Of a DNA stretch of 64,000 nucleotides, positions 60,204 to 64,000 are shown one piece after another. Under the pieces are notes generated by a model. The model saw only the letters and a program-made list of their open reading frames with translations, was not told where the DNA came from and did not search any database. The stretch comes from Edaphobacter paludis. GTDB lineage: Bacteria > Acidobacteriota > Terriglobia > Terriglobales > Acidobacteriaceae. Both the position numbers and the translations under genes were made by a program. The stretch's first letter is position 1, and each line of letters begins with the position of its first letter. The stretch is from the NCBI RefSeq assembly GCF_039993895.1, contig NZ_CP121194.1, positions 1,860,001-1,924,000 on the forward strand, written 5' to 3'.

Positions 60204-60677
60204 AGTAGAGCCTTTCCTCGTTCGAGTACTCCGGCTACCGGATCGGTTCGTGCAGACCAGGCCGCTTTGGTTAACGGGCTTAAAAACTAAGCTCAGTTGG
60301 CGGACCGTAATACCTGCGGTTCGTCGTCTAGGCGACATTATAAGGAACTGCTGCCATGAATGTCTTGCCCGGCAATTAAAAGGTAAAGGCGACCAGTGGT
60401 TGTTTGGCGGGCTATATAAGCCGGGAGTTGGTACTATGGGGCGCCGGGACATCCAACAGACCATGGCAGGTCATCTGACATGCAAGCTGGTTCTTTTTGT
60501 CCAACATTCGAGCTTTCGTGAATGTAGTCCGCGCGACTGCACTCGGAATCCCTTTGAGGAGTTCAACATGCAAGAGAAGGCGATGCTAAATGCCGTAGGG
60601 ACTTCCCTGTAGACTCACAATTCAATGATGACGACGCATTTGTTTGTCAGATAGTAAAGACTGGGCAAGTAACCAGA
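60204..60677. promoter_or_regulatory. Divergent intergenic region between the radical SAM and GH13 genes
   Basis: 474 bases that carry the promoters for both genes. The minus-strand GAGGAAAGG site for the ATT start lies at 60211-60219. On the plus strand a 14-codon mini frame (60568-60612, MQEKAMLNAVGTSL) has a GAGGAG site at 60557-60562, possibly a leader peptide for the GH13 gene. I see no clear operator or riboswitch. Confidence 0.4.
60568..60612 (+). CDS. Possible 14-residue leader peptide
   Basis: ATG at 60568 preceded by GAGGAG (60557-60562), coding MQEKAMLNAVGTSL and ending with TAG, 66 bases before the likely GH13 start. Too short to judge by composition; support is only the Shine-Dalgarno spacing. 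Confidence 0.25.
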   Translation: MQEKAMLNAVGTSL

Positions 60678-63600
60678 ATGGACGATAGGCCAATGATGGA
60701 ATTTCACATTTCGCGTGACTCTCGCGACCGCTACAAGGTGAAGGAAGTACTTTTCTCGTTCAGTGGGAATGCTATATTCGCTAATCTCGCCGGCAGCAGG
60801 GAATTAGCGCACCGCATGAACGAAGTACGTGGCACTCAAGCGGACCCGGCAGGTTACATCAACCCCGGCGCGCTCTACGCGATGGGATTGATCGATGAAG
60901 CCAGCCATGCTCTGATTGCGCACTACCGCAAACATGTCGATCCAAACGTCATTACCGAGGCGCTAGCCTGGTTCGGAGATCGGGTTGGGCAAGCGTCGCT
61001 AGATAATCTGCTGCTTGCTTTCGTCACCAAATTTCCTTCCACCTCGGTTTATGTGGGCGAACAGGAGCCCGCCCAGTGGCTTCGCGGGGCGACCGATGGC
61101 ATTGAGCACCGTGCTGCTGCACTGGAAGAGCTTCTTTTGCTCTGGACTGCGAATGCCAACCCGGCGTTCGAGCCCTTCCAGGAACTGTTTGACGACTCCG
61201 ATCTCGCGGCAGCAACTGTCTATCCCAAGGTGGTAGAGGGTTTCCGCGATTATTTTGGAAGTAAGCCCTCCCTTGGGCCCGGCTTGCCGAACCTCTTCGA
61301 CATGCTGCGCGCTCCAGTTCTGGCTGCTCCGCAATCTCTGAGCGGGCAGCTTGAGTTTATTCGCGGCCAGTGGGTTACTTATCTTGGCGAAACTCTACGG
61401 GACGTGATCCTGGCCGAAGACATTCTGCGCGAAGAAGAAGTTGCCATCTGGATGCGTTTCCATCCCCCTTCGCCAGATGCCGGAATGCGCCAGAAAGGGC
61501 ACGCGCATTTTCACCAGGACCAGCACTCGGAGGTGCCTCAGTTCGCCAGTAGCCAGGAAGAATATGAAAAGTTCAGCCCGGACAAGGATTGGATGCCGAA
61601 CACGGTGATGGTTGCCAAGAGTACCTACGTGTGGCTGGCGCAGCTTTCGAAGCAATATGGCCGTCCAGTTCATCGGCTCAACGAGATACCGGATGAGGAA
61701 CTGGATTCGCTTGCGCGCCAGGGTATGAATGCTCTCTGGCTGATCGGAATCTGGGAGCGCAGTCGCGCGTCGCGGATTATCAAACGGTACTGCGGCAATG
61801 GAGAAGCGGTCGCTTCGGCTTATTCGCTGTATGACTACACCATAGCTGCCGAACTCGGTGGGGAGGCTGCCTATACGAATCTACGCGACCGGGCGTTTGC
61901 TCGGGGCATTCGCCTTGCCAGCGACATGGTTCCAAATCACATGGGCATTGATTCGAGCTGGGTCATCGATCACCCCGAGTGGTTTCTCTCGCGGCCTGAC
62001 TGCCCTTACCCTGCATATCAATTCAGCGGACCCAACCTCTCGGGAGATCACCGAGTTGAAATCAAGATCGAAGACCATTATTACGAACAGACCGACGCAG
62101 CAGTCGTCTTTCGCCGCCGGGATAACTGGACCGGAGATATCCGGTACGTCTACCACGGTAACGATGGCACCAGCTTTCCCTGGAATGACACTGCGCAGTT
62201 GAACTATCTGAGTGCCGCGGTGCGCGAGCAGGTGATTCAAACGATCCTGCATGTTGCGCGTCTTTTCCCCATCATCCGCTTCGACGCTGCGATGACTCTG
62301 GCCAAGCGCCATATCCAACGGCTCTGGTTTCCCTCACCCGGCAGTGCAGGAGCCATTCCGTCGCGTGCCGAATGCGGTATGACTACCGCTGAATTCGATG
62401 CTGCCATTCCTGAGGAATTCTGGCGCGAGGTCGTGGACCGTGTGGCGACGGAGGTTCCCGGTACGCTGCTGCTGGCCGAAGCCTTCTGGCTGATGGAAGG
62501 CTATTTTGTGCGCACTCTGGGAATGCACCGCGTCTATAACAGCGCCTTCATGAACATGATGCGCGATGAAGAGAACGCGAAGTACCGGCAGGTGCTGAAG
62601 AGCACATTGGAATTCGATCCGGGAATCATGAAGCGCTATGTCAACTTCATGAGCAACCCGGATGAACGCACGGCGATCGACCAGTTCGGCAGCGACGACA
62701 AGTATTTCGGAGTAACGACGATGATGGCGACCTTGCCCGGCCTTCCTATGTTTGGACACGGTCAGGTGCAAGGTCTTACAGAAAAATATGGCATGGAATA
62801 CTTCCGGCCCCGCTATGACGAAAGCCCGAACACGTGGCTAGTGGATCGCCATCAGCGGGAGATCGCCCCCCTTCTGCACAACCGGGCACTGTTTGCCGAG
62901 AGCGACAACTTCCTGCTCTACGACCTCTGGAAAGATGACGGAACCGTCGATGAGAACGTCTTCGCCTACTCGAATCGACGGGGTAACGAACGCGCACTGA
63001 TCATTTATCACAACAAGTTCGCATCGACTCGCGGCACCGTTCACAACTCCGTGGCGTACCAGGATAAGGCCACCGGTATGCTACGCCAGCGCAGCCTGCA
63101 AGAGGGCCTCGGGTTGCCGGCAGACGGCTCGATTTTGATCGCCTATCGAAATATAACGAATGGGTTGGAATATTTGCGCCGCGCCAGTGATCTGACTTCC
63201 TCCGGATTCCACATCGACCTCGAAGCCTATCAGCACACCGTTCTTCTGAATTGGCGCGAACTGACTGCTGATGCCGAACATCCCTGGGATCGTCTTCACG
63301 ATGCGCTTCACGGCGCAGGCGTAGAGAGCCTGGATGAAGCTCTGTTAGGCCTCAAACTTGTGCCTCTCCACGAAGCCATTCTTGAGCTTCTTGCGCCAGA
63401 GATGATGGGGAGACTGGCGGCGGCTGCGGACGAGGCGGCCATCCTTGCAAAACCTCGCAAGCCGAAAAATCGTCCGAAACCCGAACCGGCTGCGGACGAG
63501 GAGGAGTTGCTCCAACCATTGCTCCACTCCGCCGTTCAAGTTATTGACGAAGCCCGCAAGATATATCTCGCGAAGGTTGGCCTGACCGCGCAAGGCCAGG

Positions 63601-64000
63601 CTGGACTTAGGAATGGAATGATCGCCCATCGTCTTGAACAACAGATACGGTCGCTCATAAAGCTGCCGCAGCTTGCAGCGGGATTTTCTTTCGAAGGGCC
63701 TGCTCCAATCCGGACTGTGCTGCCAGGGACCGGCGCTGGCGTGGTGAATACCAAGGTGTGGGGACTTCCACTGGCCTACCTTCTTCTTGAAGGCTTGGCG
63801 CAAACGGTGGATGCCGATCAGACAGACGAAGCGGCGCTCGCGCTTTTTGAGAAGCTCCGTTTGCGCGACGTCTTCGCCAGGGCTTTTGCTGCCTTGGGTC
63901 TTAAAACAGAAGACAGTTGGCGTGCGGCAGCTCGGATTCGTCTGCTATTTTTGTCCGGTTGCAACAGTACGGAGCAGCAGCTCCCAGGTGTTGTGCCTCC
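60678..64000 (+). CDS. GH13 alpha-amylase family protein, C-terminus cut by window end
   Basis: An open frame of more than 1100 codons with ATG at 60678 or 60693, still open at 64000. GH13 catalytic motifs are present: region I DMVPNHMG, region II PIIRFDAAMTL with nucleophile Asp, region III LLLAEAFW with the acid/base Glu, and region IV FMSNPDERTA, where the usual NHD reads NPD. A roughly 300-residue N-terminal domain before the barrel and a long C-terminal part follow. No signal peptide is visible. Substrate unknown; likely alpha-glucan metabolism. It diverges from the radical SAM gene. Confidence 0.88.
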   Translation, partial: MDDRPMMEFHISRDSRDRYKVKEVLFSFSGNAIFANLAGSRELAHRMNEVRGTQADPAGYINPGALYAMGLIDEASHALIAHYRKHVDPNVITEALAWFGDRVGQASLDNLLLAFVTKFPSTSVYVGEQEPAQWLRGATDGIEHRAAALEELLLLWTANANPAFEPFQELFDDSDLAAATVYPKVVEGFRDYFGSKPSLGPGLPNLFDMLRAPVLAAPQSLSGQLEFIRGQWVTYLGETLRDVILAEDILREEEVAIWMRFHPPSPDAGMRQKGHAHFHQDQHSEVPQFASSQEEYEKFSPDKDWMPNTVMVAKSTYVWLAQLSKQYGRPVHRLNEIPDEELDSLARQGMNALWLIGIWERSRASRIIKRYCGNGEAVASAYSLYDYTIAAELGGEAAYTNLRDRAFARGIRLASDMVPNHMGIDSSWVIDHPEWFLSRPDCPYPAYQFSGPNLSGDHRVEIKIEDHYYEQTDAAVVFRRRDNWTGDIRYVYHGNDGTSFPWNDTAQLNYLSAAVREQVIQTILHVARLFPIIRFDAAMTLAKRHIQRLWFPSPGSAGAIPSRAECGMTTAEFDAAIPEEFWREVVDRVATEVPGTLLLAEAFWLMEGYFVRTLGMHRVYNSAFMNMMRDEENAKYRQVLKSTLEFDPGIMKRYVNFMSNPDERTAIDQFGSDDKYFGVTTMMATLPGLPMFGHGQVQGLTEKYGMEYFRPRYDESPNTWLVDRHQREIAPLLHNRALFAESDNFLLYDLWKDDGTVDENVFAYSNRRGNERALIIYHNKFASTRGTVHNSVAYQDKATGMLRQRSLQEGLGLPADGSILIAYRNITNGLEYLRRASDLTSSGFHIDLEAYQHTVLLNWRELTADAEHPWDRLHDALHGAGVESLDEALLGLKLVPLHEAILELLAPEMMGRLAAAADEAAILAKPRKPKNRPKPEPAADEEELLQPLLHSAVQVIDEARKIYLAKVGLTAQGQAGLRNGMIAHRLEQQIRSLIKLPQLAAGFSFEGPAPIRTVLPGTGAGVVNTKVWGLPLAYLLLEGLAQTVDADQTDEAALALFEKLRLRDVFARAFAALGLKTEDSWRAAARIRLLFLSGCNSTEQQLPGVVP

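Overview
The window looks like a chromosomal segment of a Gram-negative acidobacterium (Acidobacteriota, class Terriglobia; an Edaphobacter/Granulicella/Terriglobus-type soil organism). This rests on moderately high GC, a very large surface protein built of HYDIN-like 'choice-of-anchor D' modules, a GH18-deacetylase-GT2 fusion, a secretin carrying a cohesin-like domain, several outer-membrane/periplasmic proteins, and short intergenic repeats of a kind I associate with these genomes. No prophage, insertion sequence, CRISPR array or rRNA operon is visible. The genus is an inference.

Layout. 1-9.4 kb: start of a PDZ-containing membrane (probably sensor kinase) gene, two alpha/beta hydrolases, an M20 peptidase, a DUF3592-like protein, dnaE, accA and a CPBP membrane protease. 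9.4-18.5 kb: a secreted hypothetical, a tiny zinc-ribbon protein, an amidinotransferase-fold protein, pyrF, rlpA-like, thiD, a secreted beta-sandwich protein, a PfpI/DJ-1 protein, pepA and smpB. 18.5-22.1 kb: a secretion/pilus mini-operon (secretin with C-terminal cohesin plus two prepilin-like proteins). 22.1-30.9 kb: GH3 glucosidase, a VOC protein, a two-gene redox-type signalling pair (receiver + thioredoxin-reductase fusion, and a cyclic-nucleotide-domain histidine kinase), a LuxR regulator with a degenerate receiver, and delta-1-pyrroline-5-carboxylate dehydrogenase. 30.9-41.6 kb: the 1183-residue polysaccharide enzyme fusion, a GT39 membrane protein, a LolA-like protein, serS, a STAS protein, ssb, and a cyoE/DUF420/small membrane protein operon. 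41.6-43.6 kb: a gene-poor stretch with an intergenic repeat element, a direct 80-bp repeat pair, a YdeI-like gene and a small secreted protein with no standard start codon. 43.6-49.3 kb: the paoABC-type molybdenum aldehyde oxidoreductase operon, a small basic protein and ribBA. 49.3-58.4 kb: the 1949-residue surface protein, a HAD phosphatase, an aminotransferase, an MBL-fold hydrolase, secG and tRNA-Leu(GAG). 58.6-64 kb: a B12-binding radical SAM gene that appears to start with ATT, divergent from a long GH13 protein cut by the window end.

Most genes are housekeeping or ordinary accessory genes. The points that deserve a second look are the redox/two-component cassette, the three-enzyme fusion, two strong Shine-Dalgarno sites placed before ATT and ATC codons, degenerate catalytic motifs in RibBA and the amidinotransferase-like protein, and the element-rich intergenic region at 41.6-43.6 kb. 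I did not find a clear-cut new defence or mobile system.
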